From Plectosphaerella cucumerina (taxonomy: Eukaryota; Ascomycota; Sordariomycetes; Glomerellales; Plectosphaerellaceae), in NCBI GenBank assembly GCA_020746995.1, contig JAGPXD010000003.1, positions 4,526,001 to 4,590,000 of the forward strand: a stretch of DNA of 64,000 nucleotides, given 5' to 3'. The translations under genes were made by a program, and so were the position numbers. The notes beneath the pieces were generated by a model that worked only from the letters and a program-made list of their open reading frames with translations, was not told where the DNA came from and made no database searches. Positions 23,368 to 36,200 of this stretch are shown here, piece by piece; position 1 is the stretch's first letter, and each line of letters starts with the position of its first letter.

Positions 23368-24233
23368 GTTGCAAAGGGCGTACGGTTGGGTAGAGTGCTG
23401 GAGGCAAAGTGTGCTTTCAAAGACCTGCCTAGGGGGCTCAGACCTTTTCAATTGAGGGAAAGATACTCTGGCCGCAACTCTCGCCAAACCTCCTCTCGAG
23501 TCTTGGATCCACAAACTCACTCCAGCGTAGGGAGCTGTTTGGCTTATCGGCAAGCAGCGCTCCTGGATAAAGGGTGTCGTGTGCCCCTCATCGGTCAACT
23601 CCGATGGACCATGTCTTGAGTCTCAGGGTAATCCACTAGTTGCATAACTACATTATCACACTCTGAGTATGTACATACAGGTCTTATGTATGTTGGACGT
23701 CAACTGACATTTACCGACCGGGTCTGGTTAGGTACGTGTGGATGGTCCCTGATATCTTTAGTACGAAGATGGGCACGGTAGTGCTAGAACTCGCCCTGGA
23801 GAAACAAATGGCCAACAAAACCAAAGACCTCCTGCAAGAGATACGGCAACCTTGACACTTGGACCTGCTGTCCCTTGCGGGTATACTCTACCGACACGCA
23901 TTTGCAGCCTGGTGGACGCGCCTGCCTTCACAACCCGAGGTGGTGCCACATATCTTACCTAGCTCTCCTTCGGAGCTCGCATCCTGGTTCCTTCCGGCAC
24001 AACTTGCCCAGGCGCTCATCCAGCAACTTGTACCTGTCTACATACCTTACCACCCAGGTATCTACGTTAGCAGGCGCCGCTTCCGCCCTGGCTCCGGCCC
24101 CGACGCCTCCCAAGGCATGGAGACAGCCCTCGGCCTGGCTCGATCTTCCTCCTGTACACATGCAACACCACCGTTCCAAGCTCCTGCCCTCGACCATCAA
24201 CATTGCTTTGCCCAATAGCCCGAACCATCAAAT
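23368..24233. promoter_or_regulatory. Shared divergent promoter region of FUR1 and WAPL
   Basis: This 866-bp interval lies between two divergent start codons and must hold both promoters. Pyrimidine-rich patches near 23925-24010 precede the WAPL start. I see no discrete motif that I can assign. The left 230 bp are open in frame with UPRT. Confidence 0.5.
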
Positions 24234-26724
24234 ATGGCCGCCGACGGAAAGACGACGCGAAAGCCTCTGGATCAGGCCCTTGTTGATCGAAGTCGGGCAA
24301 CACCAAAGCTCCGAAATCCCAACATTGAGCCGTCGGTCGCACGCGCCAAACGCTCCCATGGTGCCACGGGGCCGACGACTGGCCGGCTTTCTCGCCCCTC
24401 CGCCCTGACGAAAACGGAACTCGATGATATCTACTCGCTTGCGCCGGATGACAGCGGTGGAGAGGAGGATGCTAAGAGGCGAAGGGTGTTGGCGAAGTCC
24501 AGAAGCGACTTGGGAAGCGGGAAGAAGCCGCCCATGCCGCCAACCACCAGCCTGGCTGCGACAACCCAGAACAGGAGACATCCTGCCAGTCTACGGCGAT
24601 CTATATCCGACAGTGGCCATGGATCATCCCAGGCAACGAGCAGACCTCCAGCAGCGACGATGCTCGATGGACATGCCAAGGCACAGCGCATGGATGGGAC
24701 TGTTGCCCCGCCTTCGTCCCGTCACCCAAGAGCCGGACGATCAACAACAATCGAGCGTTCCATCACTCGGACTCCTAGTCATCGCCTGCCGCCTATGGCC
24801 GCAGTCGCTGAGACCTCGCCTCCGTCAGCCGAAACGCCGAGACCCGTTGGAAGCAACACCGCAGAAAAGGCTCCAAGAGCTGGGCGTGTACGGCTCATAG
24901 ATCGCCTGGCAGCACAAGAGGAAGAGGGCTTCGTTTCGGACACTGAAGCTGGTCCAGCCGCGAATATGGCAGAGTCCCGCGTCGCTGAAGTTTCTGAACC
25001 TTCCGCGGTTGACGTACCCTCGACACCGTTCCGGGGCAGCTTGCCTGCGTCGGGCAAGGCGGCTGGGCAGAGCAGCAAAAAGCCCAATGTCAAGACCTAT
25101 TCAAATAAGCGATCGATTCGAACAGATGCCGGGCCTCATGATGGGATCGGGGGTGGCCGCTTTGACTTGGACGCCGGACTTGGGCTCAGCGCCCCGACGC
25201 CAGCCTCCAACATGAGCCAGCCGGACTTGTTTGCCTTTGACGATGATGAGGTGGACGACCCGCGGCCAAGGAACGGCATCCTGGGTCTGCACGCTCTCCG
25301 GCAGGCCGGCGCCAACCACAGATTTGCCAACGATCTAAGCGATCTATTTGATCGGATAGGCACGCCTCAGCCCGCGGGATCGCCATCTGCTCGTTCACGG
25401 AGGGTGGCGCTGCTTGAGCTGGGTCGCAAGTTCAACGACAAGAAATTCATCACGTCCTTCTGTGACGATGCGTCGCACGAGGCCATATTCCGCGGCATGG
25501 GCGAAGAACCAGATCTCGTCAACGGATTCATTCTTGTATCGGCACTCGTTCTTCTCCTTTCACGCGCTTCATCGCCTCATCTTGCCCTCGATGTGTGTGG
25601 GGACGGCATCGAAAGGCTACTCCGGCGCATGATTCAACTGGACGATGACATAACGCAATTTGCCCGCCAGAAACAACATAACCTTTCCAAGAATGGCCGA
25701 GTGTCGCTTGAGGCTCTCAGGTCTGCTATGCTTAAGGGCGGCAACATCTGGGGTGCTGTCTTGCCACAGGAGTTGACGTTCAGAACATTGGCTCTCCAAG
25801 CTCTGGCGATGCTCTGCAGACACGCTGGTTACACGTCAAGCTCGGGCGTTGTGGCCGCACTTGCACCCGCACTCTTCGCCCAGGTAGCCGAGGGCAAGGC
25901 CGCTCTCGAATCTGGCGGTGCGGCCACTAGGTCTCTCATTGACCTGAGGCTGTCGTTGTCTGTGTTACAGGAGAGCTCAGTGGCAGCGATGGATGCCGGC
26001 AGAGGCACGGAATGGCTGGCCGAATGCCTTCCAGCTCTATCCACTATCTTGTCCACGGTGACTCGCTCACCATCTACCGAGGTTATGGACATACAGCTGC
26101 ACGCGCTCAAGCTGGCGATGAACGTGTCCAACAGCCCAGAACCCGCGGCCGTTCTCGGTACAAGTGAGCTCCTGTGCTGTCTCTCCAAGGCTGCTGTATC
26201 GATGTTCAGAAACCTGCACGGAAACATCCGCCAGGGCCAGTTCCTCGAAGCTCAGTATGGCAGGCTGGTCCTGGTTTTGGGAGTTTTGGTCAATGTGACC
26301 GAGCATCACCCCCCTGCCAGAGCTCAATTTGGCACATGGGCCGACGAACCCTCTCCGCTGGAAGAACTCGTCGCCGTTTACATGGATCACCGCGAATCGA
26401 GCGGCAAGGTAAGTCTAGCCCCGCTGCCACTCATTCGCACGGCTGACGAACCCGCAACAGGCCGAGTCCTATGAACAGACATCCCTTGCCGTAGCGCACG
26501 GATACCTAGCCATTCTGCTGGGGTATGTGTCGCTTGATAAGACGGCGCTGCGGACGGTATTCCAACGAGGCAACGCCACGTTACCAAGGCACGTCCTTGG
26601 TTCGATCCGCGAATTCATGACCCTCCACGACAGGGTGACGGACACCACAAACGACGACACGACAACGAGCCTGGTTCGCCTTGTTAATCAATTGCAAGTG
26701 CAAGTTAATGCGACGACCAGGTGA
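24234..26724 (+). CDS. WAPL-family cohesin release factor
   Basis: Two exons, 24234-26408 and 26461-26724, giving 812 residues. The first 280 residues are polar, low-complexity and probably disordered. A TYSNKRSIR motif near residue 290 marks the start of the region conserved in fungal WAPL proteins. The helical WAPL domain then runs to the C-terminus, with LRQAGANHRFANDLSDLFD, SRRVALLELGRKFNDKKF, DGIERLLRRMI, the LSKNGRVSLEAL block, LPQELTFRTLALQAL and, across the intron, ESYEQTSLAVAHGYLAILLGY. WAPL opens cohesin rings and affects heterochromatin. The 52-bp intron lies near the 3' end. Identification rests on motif order and overall design. Confidence 0.82.
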
Positions 26725-27257
26725 ATTCAGCTATTCTATGGATGTGAGCGACTTGGCAGGGCTTGGCTGGCAGGTGGATGGCGTTAGGATTCAGGGTAGA
26801 CATGTGGCCCCAATGGCCTTTTGTTACGTCAAGGTTTGGTGTACATGAGCATACGATTTATGAGTGTACAGCAACTCGTACGATTACTTAGTCTTCCTAT
26901 GGTTCCAATCCGGAAGGGCAACACGGGCTCCCGCTCCCGTATTTGGCTGTCTTCGCACATTTGGTTCGTCAAGGCTAGCGCAGGTGTTCGATCCAGTGAC
27001 ATACGAAAGGCCCCGCACTGGTGGCCGCCCCGCGCTTGTCCCCCCGTTTCCAGAGTCCATCCGTTCTAGGATTGCGCAGCGAACTGCCCAACAACCTCGC
27101 TCCCACAACACCCCTCCATCTACCACCGCCCTTGCAGTTCGCTCCAGCTCCTCGACAGCCATCGTCCCTTTGTTCGGCACATTCAATACTAGCAGCAGCC
27201 GCCGGATCCCTAGACCGACAACCTCTTTATCGCGACGAAAACAAGACATCTCCCGTC
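26725..27257. promoter_or_regulatory. WAPL 3' flank and Rheb promoter region
   Basis: A 533-bp tandem interval. The last 150 bp before the Rheb start are C-rich with tracts such as ccacaacacccctccatc, typical of fungal core promoters and 5' UTRs. No gene is seen. Confidence 0.5.
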
Positions 27258-27991
27258 ATGCCTGGGCCCAAGAACAGGAAGATCGCCATTGTCGGCAGTC
27301 GCTCTGTCGGTCCGTCCGCTTCCCAGCCACACTGCAAGACAGGACTTTTTTGGTCCTGATGTTTATACCGTTTTGGATCACTGTTTTTGAGGTGTACGTT
27401 GGCTGATGTCGGTTTGCAGGCAAGTCGTCTCTAGCCGTACAATTCGTCGATGGCCATTTTGTCGACAGCTACTACCCGACCATTGAGAACACATTCAGCA
27501 AGACGATCAAATACAAGGGCCAGGAGTTCGCAACAGAAATCGTCGATACTGCTGGACAGGACGAATACAGCATCTTGAACTCGAAGCATTTCATCGGCAT
27601 TCATGGGTACATGCTGGTATATTCTGTCTCTTCGCTGCCGTCATTTGAGATGGTGCAGGTCGTTCGCGACAAGATTCTAAACCACCTTGTGAGTCGGGTC
27701 TGGAGGCAGCGTCCACTTCTGCGACTGCGTGCTGATGCGAAGTGTATCCAGGGGACAGAATCCGTTCCCCTCGTCATCGTCGGCAACAAGAGCGACCTCC
27801 GCCCCGAGCAGCGTCAAGTCAGCGCAGAGGAGGGAAAGAGGGTTGCTGAGAAGCTCCAATGCGGTTGGACCGAGGCGAGTGCACGGTACAACGAAAATGT
27901 GTCCAAGGCATTCGAAATTCTCATCGGCCAGATTGAGAAGGCACAGAATCCTAACGAGGCTGCCGAGGCGGGTAAGTGCAACTTGATGTGA
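27258..27991 (+). CDS. RHB1: Rheb-family small GTPase
   Basis: Three exons, 27258-27309, 27420-27688 and 27752-27991, giving 186 residues. The P-loop GSRSVGKSS spans residues 13-21 and has Arg15 where Ras has Gly12, a Rheb hallmark. The effector loop YYPTIENTFSK, switch II DTAGQDEYS starting at Asp60, NKSDL and ASAR complete the GTPase motifs, with the same numbering as human Rheb. The C-terminus CNLM is a CaaX box that predicts farnesylation and endomembrane attachment. In known systems Rheb activates TORC1 and affects basic amino acid uptake. The second intron interrupts the coding sequence after NHL. Confidence 0.96.
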
Positions 27992-28884
27992 TGCACGTCA
28001 CATGCGGCGTGCTTGAAAACATCATGTGGTTTCCATGATGTTTGGATGATCGGCGGGTTCTCCGGCGAGGCTATCAGATGCGAGTCTGCCGATGCGGGCG
28101 AGGCCGGCGAGATTACTCTCCCAACCAAGAAGGGGCCAGGTTCTGTCTAGATGTGGACAACGGTGGTCTGTCCTTGTGGAGGGGGTCAACCCTCAGCAAC
28201 CCCCTTCATGTCGGGACGAACTCTCCAGGCTCTTGCCCTTGGCAGGCATTCCGAGAACAGTGCCTGTCAGATAGTGGCTTCCAGAGGTACGTAACACTTG
28301 TGTGGCTTGTTCTACTCGGGCTCCTGTCTGTTATGCCATGGCTGCTATGTCATGGACACTCTTCGTGCCTCGGGTTTTTTTATTTGGCCATGTAAAGTAG
28401 ACGGTCCGGGATGTTAAGGTTGGGCCAACAACATATACTTCTTGCATACAGGTCTTAAATTATTACAGTGGTTCAGTCCATCGCCTTCCGCGTATCACAC
28501 TTGTCTGTCAATCATATTTTCACCTGCCCTTCAGTACAGTAGATCGGTCATGTTCTCGCAAACCTTGCCTACCGTGATGGGCCGAGTACGGGTACCTACA
28601 GTAGTACAATACCTGTAGGTCACAGCGGTCAATGGCCAATCAGACCGAGGGCCAGTGCGCCCGCTACTGAGGTGGTACCACCTACGCCGCCAGCAACAAA
28701 GGCCAAAGTCACAGCGAGACAGGCTCACTCATCCTTTGTTTGGGCAGAGGCGCCCAGGGGGGACAGGTCCTGTATCGTCAACCTTCCCGAAAGTCATCTC
28801 TCATCCTTTTTCTGTGTATGTAGCAATCCATGCCCGAAGCATGCTACAGGACGCTCAGCAGCTTCTAGACGCTGCGAAATCGAC
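27992..28884. other. Intergenic region between Rheb and C78 peptidase genes
   Basis: An 893-bp tandem interval. A short imperfect palindrome (acctacagtagta ... tacctgtaggt) lies at about 28589-28619. The right part stays open in the frame of the next gene back to 28672, so the start of that gene may lie further upstream than called. No other gene is seen. Confidence 0.45.
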
Positions 28885-30469
28885 ATGATGGGTCGCAAGA
28901 CAACGCCCACCGACGCCTGGACCTCAAGCGACAGGATGCAGGACCAAGACACAGATGTGCAGCCAGAGATTCGGCAACCTCAGTCTCGACATCATGTATC
29001 TGACCGGCCAAACCCTTCAGACCAGCTCGAGGCTTCTCAAAACAGCAACAGAATTGGTCCTGGTCTGGGACAAGGCCACAGATCACACCGGGACCTTCAT
29101 GACCTGGAAATTGCTCGGCAACGGACCGAGCCACCAAATCGCCAGACGTCATCAAGCCAGCATGTCAGGAGAATTGACGGCGTGGGACATGGACGCCGAG
29201 GTCTGGGGGGTCTTCTTGGTTGTTTTCGAGCTCCCCACCGGCCAACCCATCGCAGCATGTCGAACAGCGCGTCTACAAGGCGAGGCCGGCACCGAGTAAG
29301 TTGCGATATGAAGTGCTGGGTCCCCATGGCCTGGTCATGTCTGGCTAGAAGCGTGGCCTGATCAAGGAGCAGATATCGGAACTTGGAAGGCATGCGAACG
29401 AGGACAAGATGCCACCGTGGCTCATCTCGCTATTGCAAGAAGAAAGGGAAACCCGGAACGGCGGTCAGTTCAAATACGCTTCAGCCGAAGAAGCTTACTC
29501 ACATGACACAGGAATTATACCCGTGCTTGAGCAGCTTCTCCGGCTGAACGAGGCTACTCAGTGTGCATACCTGTGCGATCCAAGTGTTCAGCATATTTCC
29601 AAGCTCAAGAAAGAGGGTGTGTTGCCCACCATGGTTGACTGTGGTTAAGACTGACGCTCTATCTTGAGTAGGCGGCTTCTGTGGATATCGCAATATACAG
29701 ATGCTCGCATCCTACATCATCGGAGTGGGCAGTGCTGGTCATGAGACCTTTCGGGGCGAATTGCCGACAATATTCGAGATTCAGGACTACATCGAGGACG
29801 CGTGGAATAGCGGCATCAACCCGCAAGGCAGGGTGGAAACCGGTGGCATCCGAGGTACTCGCAAATACATCGGCACTGCCGAGGTAAGTAGAAGCATGGC
29901 GTTCAGTTTCTGGTATTGGAGCTGACATGTACACCAAATGGCAGGCCCAAGCCATGCTCAAAGGACTGGCCATCCCGTACGTATACCGCCGTGATTCAAG
30001 ATTGATGAGGATTTTGCTGAAGATCTATAGCTGCACTGCCCATGCGTACACGCGCCGAGAAAGCGGCAAGTCCGAAGCGAAGCTTCTGAGAGATATCGAG
30101 GAGTACTTCTGTCGCGGTGCCTCCCCAAACCACGTCGAGCAGGAGGCCAAGGTTGTCTGTACAAGTCTCCCGCCCGTCTACTTCCAACATAAGGGTACGT
30201 ATGAGTTGGGGTGGCGCTGATCGGCTGGAGGTATGCTGAACTCAAGGCTGTTCTATGTAGGCCATTCCATGACCATTATCGGCCTCGAGAAGAAAACGGA
30301 CGGATCGATTCACTTGCTCGTCTTCGATCCGTCCCGCGACGACCCTCCAGCGGTTCGCCAGCTGGTAGGCCAGACCATCGACCACAAAAACCCTGATGAA
30401 GCACTGTCTCCCTATCGCCGAGGCCACAAATACCTTGGTCGATACAAAGAATTTGAGACGCTGAGGTAA
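28885..30469 (+). CDS. C78-family cysteine peptidase, Mug105/ZUFSP-like
   Basis: Six exons: 28885-29295, 29349-29616, 29672-29883, 29945-29976, 30031-30194 and 30261-30469, giving 431 residues. The catalytic region is clear. ELGRHANEDKMPPWL precedes the domain, GGFCGYRNIQML holds the nucleophile Cys, GHSMTIIGLE holds the His, and LLVFDPSRD holds the Asp. This family includes UFM1-specific proteases and the ZUFSP/Mug105 deubiquitinases specific for K63 chains. Most fungi lack UFM1, so a deubiquitinase role is more likely (inference). The N-terminal 137 residues are polar and low in complexity. I could not find the Cys-rich ubiquitin-binding zinc finger of ZUFSP there. The start is uncertain: ATG codons lie at 28885 and 28888 and the frame is open upstream. 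Confidence 0.85.
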
Positions 30470-30594
30470 AGGCCGCGCCTACTTTGCATGACCCATCATA
30501 GGCAGCTGACCCGGCGACAATATCAGGCTCAGCCATGAAACGGCCCAACCTCACTGCTAAGCACTGCCATGCGAGGCAGCAGCGACTCCATCGA

Positions 30595-31454
30595 TTAGTT
30601 CTGCTGCTCCGAGAACCACGCCTGGAGTTTGGCGAGAGCCAGACCTCGGTGCGAGATCTTGTTCTTCTCGGACTTGTCCATCTCGGCATACCTAAGACGC
30701 ATGCATTGTAAGCCAAATGTGCAAGTACAGGCAATCAGGTTCTCGGCCACTCACGTCTTACCGTCGTGCTCGAAGATGGCATCCCAACCTATGTGCTCGG
30801 TCAACAGGCAGTCCTCAGAACAGATCACTGGCATGGAGTGGACCTACCGAAGGCAGCAGAGCCTCGAGGCGGCACGATTTTACCCTGCCGGCTGTCAGTG
30901 CTGCGTGTGGCAGGTCGAATGGGGGACCGACCCTCGTGCGCCCCTGGAAAAGAACTGGCTCATGGCCGGGACCTTCAGAGTAGGCGAAGGTGCAGACTGC
31001 ATCGGCAGACTTGTCATCGTACGCAGCGAGGATGTTGTTCAGGCCATCATGACCAATGGACTGCATAAACCACTTGCTACACACCAACGTCTCATCAGAA
31101 ATGATGCAGTGTCTGCAGGATCTAGGGCAGAGGGCGCCTTACATGTACGGGCCGGGCAAGTCACCGAGCGCCTTGAAGCAAAGACATGTGTCTTCCACAA
31201 GTACAGGGCCGTTGACCTTGTCGGGAGGTTAACATGTTAGGCAAGCATGTCGGCTAGCTGTAAACAAGCGGCAGAAGAAAACTCACAATCTCCGCAGCCT
31301 TTCGACACTTGGCCAAGGTCACCTCCTCTACCGTGCCCTGTACCTCCTCAATATCGACGGCTTGACTCCTGACTGTAATGGCCGGCTCCAAGATGGCCTT
31401 GACTTCACCAAGCTTGTTGGCGTTGCCAGTTATGAAGTTGACGACGGCGGGCAT
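30595..31454 (-). CDS. HAM1: Inosine triphosphate pyrophosphatase (ITPase)
   Basis: Six exons on the minus strand: 31454-31287, 31216-31143, 31076-30932, 30884-30848, 30788-30755 and 30691-30595, giving 184 residues, the usual length. It hydrolyses ITP, dITP and XTP to monophosphates and so keeps non-canonical purines out of nucleic acids. The N-terminal substrate motif FITGNANKLGEVK is followed by VLVEDTCLCFKAL (metal-binding acidic residues), LPGPYIKWF, PRGSAAFGWDAIF and the C-terminal SEKNKISHRGLALAK. Two internal exons are only 37 and 34 bp. The 3' end is 125 bp from that of the C78 peptidase gene (convergent). Confidence 0.95.
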
Positions 31455-31967
31455 GTTTGTGGGGTCTGATGATATGCCCTTCTACTTCTTGTGGTGTCTT
31501 GGATGTTCGGGCCGTCGTAGCTGAGCTTGATTGTACTCGGAGGGAAGGTGGGTTGCAAAACGAATGGAGGCGCGCCAGTCAGTATGCAGGTCAGGTGAAG
31601 GCCAGGACCCACAGGCATGCTCGATCTAGGGCCAATCAGTACTGAAGCTTGCTTTCGACGGTGCGATATTCAGGACGGTCAATCACCACCTATTTCGCAG
31701 CAGCATGGTGGGCAAGCCGAAAGCCATTTTCAGGCGGTCTACAGAGACCGGGTCTGCTCTAGTATGACCTGTAGACATGGCACCGGCGAACATGTGTAGA
31801 CAAGCCATCGGCACAGAGCACGTTGCCGAAAGAAGTGCATCATCAAGTCGTTCTCTCACCCCCACGTCCATTTAAAACCCGAGAGGGAGGCGGCATCTAT
31901 CTGCGTTGATCTCTCTCTCGTCTCCAAGTGGCCGACAAAGGTAGAATCGAAAGACACACCCAATAGC
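31455..31967. other. Intergenic region between HAM1 and FAP7
   Basis: A 513-bp tandem interval (both genes on the minus strand). It holds the HAM1 promoter and the FAP7 3' end. No gene or motif recognised. Confidence 0.5.
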
Positions 31968-32650
31968 TCAAGAACTCGCGGGGTTGTTCTCCTTCCACTG
32001 GGTCAACCATGTCTCGACCCTTCCGACGTTTGCCTCCATCTCGTCCGACGTGTTGCTCGTCAGTTCCACCACAATCTCGGCCGCAAAGGCCTCCCTTGCC
32101 TCTGCCAGCAGGACCTCCATGATCTCAGAGTCAAGGTTCTCCTGCAACTTGGCTTCCGGGTACTTCCTGTTCACGTGTGAGTAAGGGGGAGTGTGTCCAC
32201 GGCGGAGTGGGGTGCGGCCCAAGACCGCAGCATCAGGGGGTCGATGCCTCACTCACCTCTCAGTCAGTCGATCGTAAAGCGTAGTAGAGTCTACTCTCAG
32301 AACCACGACGAGATCGATCCAGCTCTCAGGGAAAAGGTCGCAGGCGTGCCAGTCGATCAGGTACCCTCCACTGGGCACCTCGTTCTCCAGTGCATCCAGA
32401 AGCTATGCATACATTGGTTAATGGATGATCCGAAATATAGAGACAATCCGGCATGCCAACTCACCTTGTCTTCATCCACGATCCAGGAGGAGTACTCCTC
32501 ATCCCATCCGTCGTGGCAGCCCTTGTCCTTGACAACCTGGTTGATGGAAAGGTGCTTGAGGCCCGTTCGCCGAGCAATCTCTTCGCAATGTGTTGTCTTA
32601 CCGACACCAGGGGTGCCTGTGACAATGATGTTGGGCGATGATCGGGCCAT
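31968..32650 (-). CDS. FAP7: Fap7/AK6 nucleotide kinase-like ribosome assembly factor
   Basis: Three exons on the minus strand, 32650-32465, 32402-32257 and 32166-31968, giving 176 residues. The P-loop GTPGVGKT spans residues 12-19. INQVVKDKGCHDGWDEEYSSW and the IDWHACDLFPESW block match the family-specific motifs of Fap7/hCINAP, followed by VLRVDSTTLYDRLTER. The acidic and amphipathic C-terminus ends WLTQWKENNPASS. The protein is a nuclear ATPase and adenylate kinase needed for late 20S pre-rRNA processing with uS11. It lies near other translation-related genes here, but I see no co-regulation signal. Confidence 0.94.
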
Positions 32651-33276
32651 GGTGAGATCTGTTTGACTTGGTTGGTGAATTGGTGGACTACGAAATTCTT
32701 CCTGTTGGTCCCTTTTCACGAGCGGAGGCGAGAGGTTCGCATCTTCAAAAAAATCCACCGAACGTGGACCCACTTTAGCAACATCTGGTGGTGCATCAAC
32801 CCCCGAGGACCACTGTGACGGCACGGGAAGTGCCTACAGTAGTACTAAGCTGGTCGAGAAGCCCGCTTCGTGTAAATGCAACCATGTTATCCCATCTGGA
32901 CATCCATTCCATTCATCATCGCTCATTTACATGGTTCTGGCGGTGCAGTCCGGCACGGATGCCACCGCTACCGCAATACAGAGTAGGCAGCCTGGTGAGA
33001 AGCCAACACGTTGTCCACCGTGCAGGCAGACCTGCACCCAGTCGAAGCCTACATCGCAGCCCGTGATATCCATTTAAACACACAAAGACGCCTGGAAACA
33101 GCGGTGTGCTCGCCCTTCTGGTATGGTAATACATGTCCAGGCGCGTCTCGTAAATTGCCAATTTGCTATGCGCCGGCGCGTGTCATGTCGCTTTGGAAGC
33201 TCGCAAGGTGGCGGTCGAAGGCAGCACGTTTGGCTGCCGAGCAACTCGCCCTATGCAATGTCCTGGCAGGTTCGTC
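32651..33276. other. Intergenic region between FAP7 and the myosin gene
   Basis: A 626-bp interval with the FAP7 promoter and the myosin 3' flank. Open frames here are short and antisense to nothing recognisable. No gene called. Confidence 0.5.
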
Positions 33277-36200
33277 TCATGCTGAAAGCCGCTTGGTGGC
33301 GACAGGGGCTTCGTCTTCTTCGTCGGCCTCGGCAAGGTCGCCGTTGCCATCGGGCCCATATTCGAGCTTCTCTTGTTGCGCAATGGCCTGAGCAGAGACG
33401 ATTTCCGCCAGACGCTTCAGCCGAGGAGTTTGCAGCCCTGGAAACATGATGTCAGTAAAGGCACAGTCGTGGTATTGGGAGTGCGTGTGTCACTCACAAG
33501 AAGGGGTGTAAGTCTCGAGTGCGGTGATCTGGCGTGGCTCAGCAATCTCATACGGCCCACTATCGTCCATGTCGACAGCCTGCAGCAGCAAGACATCGCT
33601 CTTCTCGGTCACACGCGACGCGACTGCCTTCATAATCTCGCCGTTGATGGGCTGCTCATAATCGGCGACCAGGTACTGGTTGAGAAGCTTCTGAATCTGG
33701 TTCGGGGATAGCCTAAGTGAGGGATATGTGTCAGTCCTTCGCGCTTTGAGGAAGACCTTGGCCTGGTCAACTCACATCCAGCAAATGTCCTGAATGATCT
33801 CAATGTCATTGAGTGTCGCCTTCTTCAGCTGCAGGAGCTTCGTCGCTTGCTGTTGATCGCGTTAGCAAATGGCCATACTCAACAAGCAAGCATGGCTTGT
33901 AGGCGTGGGCTGCAACGAACCATGAGATGCTCGAGCTGAAGGGTGCCCTCGGGCATGTCGTGGCTCTTGCACCATTCCTCGATCCTTGTGATGTTGTAGT
34001 TGATCTGCAGACCGCGCTTCCAAGAGAGGAAGTTCCTCCTCATCAGCAGGTCGTTGAAGGCCGTTACGCCCACCAGGCGAAGCAGCTCAGTCACCGTCTG
34101 TGTGATGATGGAGTCTTCCAGGTAGTAGGCCTTCATCGCCCTGAAGACGTTGTTGAGCAGGCTGAGGAGGTTGTCCATGCTGTAAGCGGGAGCCGAGTTG
34201 GACTGCAGCAGCTTGCCGAGGAACCGGCTGCTCTCGTTCGTAACGAAGCCGGGAAGGGACTGTGACTCGATGATGGCTGGAATGATCATCTTGTGCAGCT
34301 TCTTCTTGAGCACCTTCATCCAGGTGTGGTAGATGTTGAACTCCAGGCTCTCCAGGTCGTGCTTCACAATCTCCAGCAACCGGTCATACTCGTAGTTGTC
34401 TGACTTCTGTGCCTCGTACCAATCCTCTGCAAGGAAGACAAACGAGAGCATTTCGTGGACGTTGGAAAGCCAGAATGCTCCTGGGTTGATGGCCTCATCA
34501 CCGTCGTGCTGCATGACCTCCTGCTGGATCGACTGCATGACGTTGGCCAGGAAGCGTTCAGACTCCTTGACGAAGCCGTTGTTCCACATCTCCGAAGTGA
34601 CGAGGTTGATGAGGTACGAGGGGAACAGCACCTCCTTGTCTGACGGGGGAGGGTTTGTGTTGGGTGACGGGATCTTCAGGTTGCGGATAAGGCCCATTGT
34701 GACCTCCTCGTTGAGACCATCCTCGTCTGCCAGCAACGTCTCGAGCTCCATCTCAATGTTGTCCACGCTGGCAACGAACCCGCCGCCGGCAATGTTTTGC
34801 CTATGCGCGCTGCTCGTCACAGCCATGGAGACCGGGCGGGGGTTGTACGCAGCGCTGAAGCGATCCAGCTCGCGTGGCTCTGCGCCTGCGCTGCGCCGCT
34901 TGGGCTTCTTGGAAGACACAAGGTTGATGAGACCGCTGACAGCCGGGGCCGCGGCGACGGCGCCGTTGGCGAGGCCCTCGCCGTTGACTGGAGCCATTCT
35001 CCTGGCAAGCTCCAGCTGATCTTGGAGTTCCGTGAGTTGCTGGCGAAGTGAGAGCTTCTCCTCTTCGATCTGCGCGCTCTGATCGCGCATCGTCTCCAAC
35101 TCGGTGTTGGTTGATCGCAACGAATCCCGGAGTTCCCTCTCCTCTTCCTGCATCCTCTTGATATTGGCGGTCGACTCCTCAAAGCTCTGCTGCAGCTTCT
35201 TCATCTCGTCCTCCATGGCCTGAAGCCTGGCAACGGCAATGCCCGCCTGGTTAGCCTCGGTTTGCAGCTCCTTGGTGCGGGTCTCAAGAGCGTTGTGGCG
35301 GTTCTTCCAGGCCTTGATCTGGCTCTCGTAGTTCTCCACCTGGGAGGCCAACGTCTTGTTCTGGGCCTTCATGGATCCGAGCGACTGCGTGAGTTCGACG
35401 ACCTTGTTCTCAAGCTTGTATGAGATCTGCTTGAGATCGCGGGCCTCCTCGCGCATCTGCTTGTATTCGCCGCGCGCCTGTCGTCCGCGCCAGAGGCTCT
35501 GGATGAGCGTGATCTTTTTGCGGTACTGTCGCCACGACTGCAGCTGTCGCCTCGATCTCCAGACTCTCTGGATGAGAATGGCGGCATTGCCGACACGTTC
35601 CTCCATGATCTGCCTCCTCCGAAGGTAGCCCTTTGCCGCTGCCTGAGCCAAGATGAGGTCGCTCCGAATACGCAGGAAGATCTTCCTTTGCTTCTGGCCG
35701 CGCCACACCCTCTGGATGGTGGTGGCAGCCTTGACGGTGCGCAGCTCTTGGGCAACCCTGCGGGCGAGGAAGCCACGAGTCGCCGACTGGAAGACGACCA
35801 CCGCGTTGCGGGCCTCCAAGAAACGGCGGCGGTAGAACTTGGCGCGGAGGTTCTTTTGAATGAGAATAGCGCAGTCGTTCAGGCGACTTGTGCGCAGATT
35901 CTCCAGGAAAGCGAGCATGCCAGCTCGGAAGAAGATCTTAGTCAAGCCCAGCTGGTACTTGTCCAATCCTCTCTCTGAGCTGGTGCCTAGAGCTTTGGTC
36001 AAGATGGCGTTGGCCATTTGTCGAATCTCGGAAGTCCAATGGTCCGAGTGGACCAGCATGTAGTACCGAAGGGCAAACTCCTCGTATGTCCAGCGGGTCG
36101 GGTACCCAGCGCAGCTGATGCGAACCGTCTCCAGAACACCGCAAGCGCGCAGCTGGCTGAGCACCATTGGGCCTTCAAACTTCCATGCCTCCTTGGCCTC

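Noticed and set aside
23674..28457. Shared 13-mer catacaggtctta at 23674 and 28445
   Set aside because: Several such 13-mer pairs are expected by chance in a window this size.
28593..32846. Shared 13-mer cctacagtagtac at about 28591 and 32833
   Set aside because: Chance-level match without flanking similarity or element ends.
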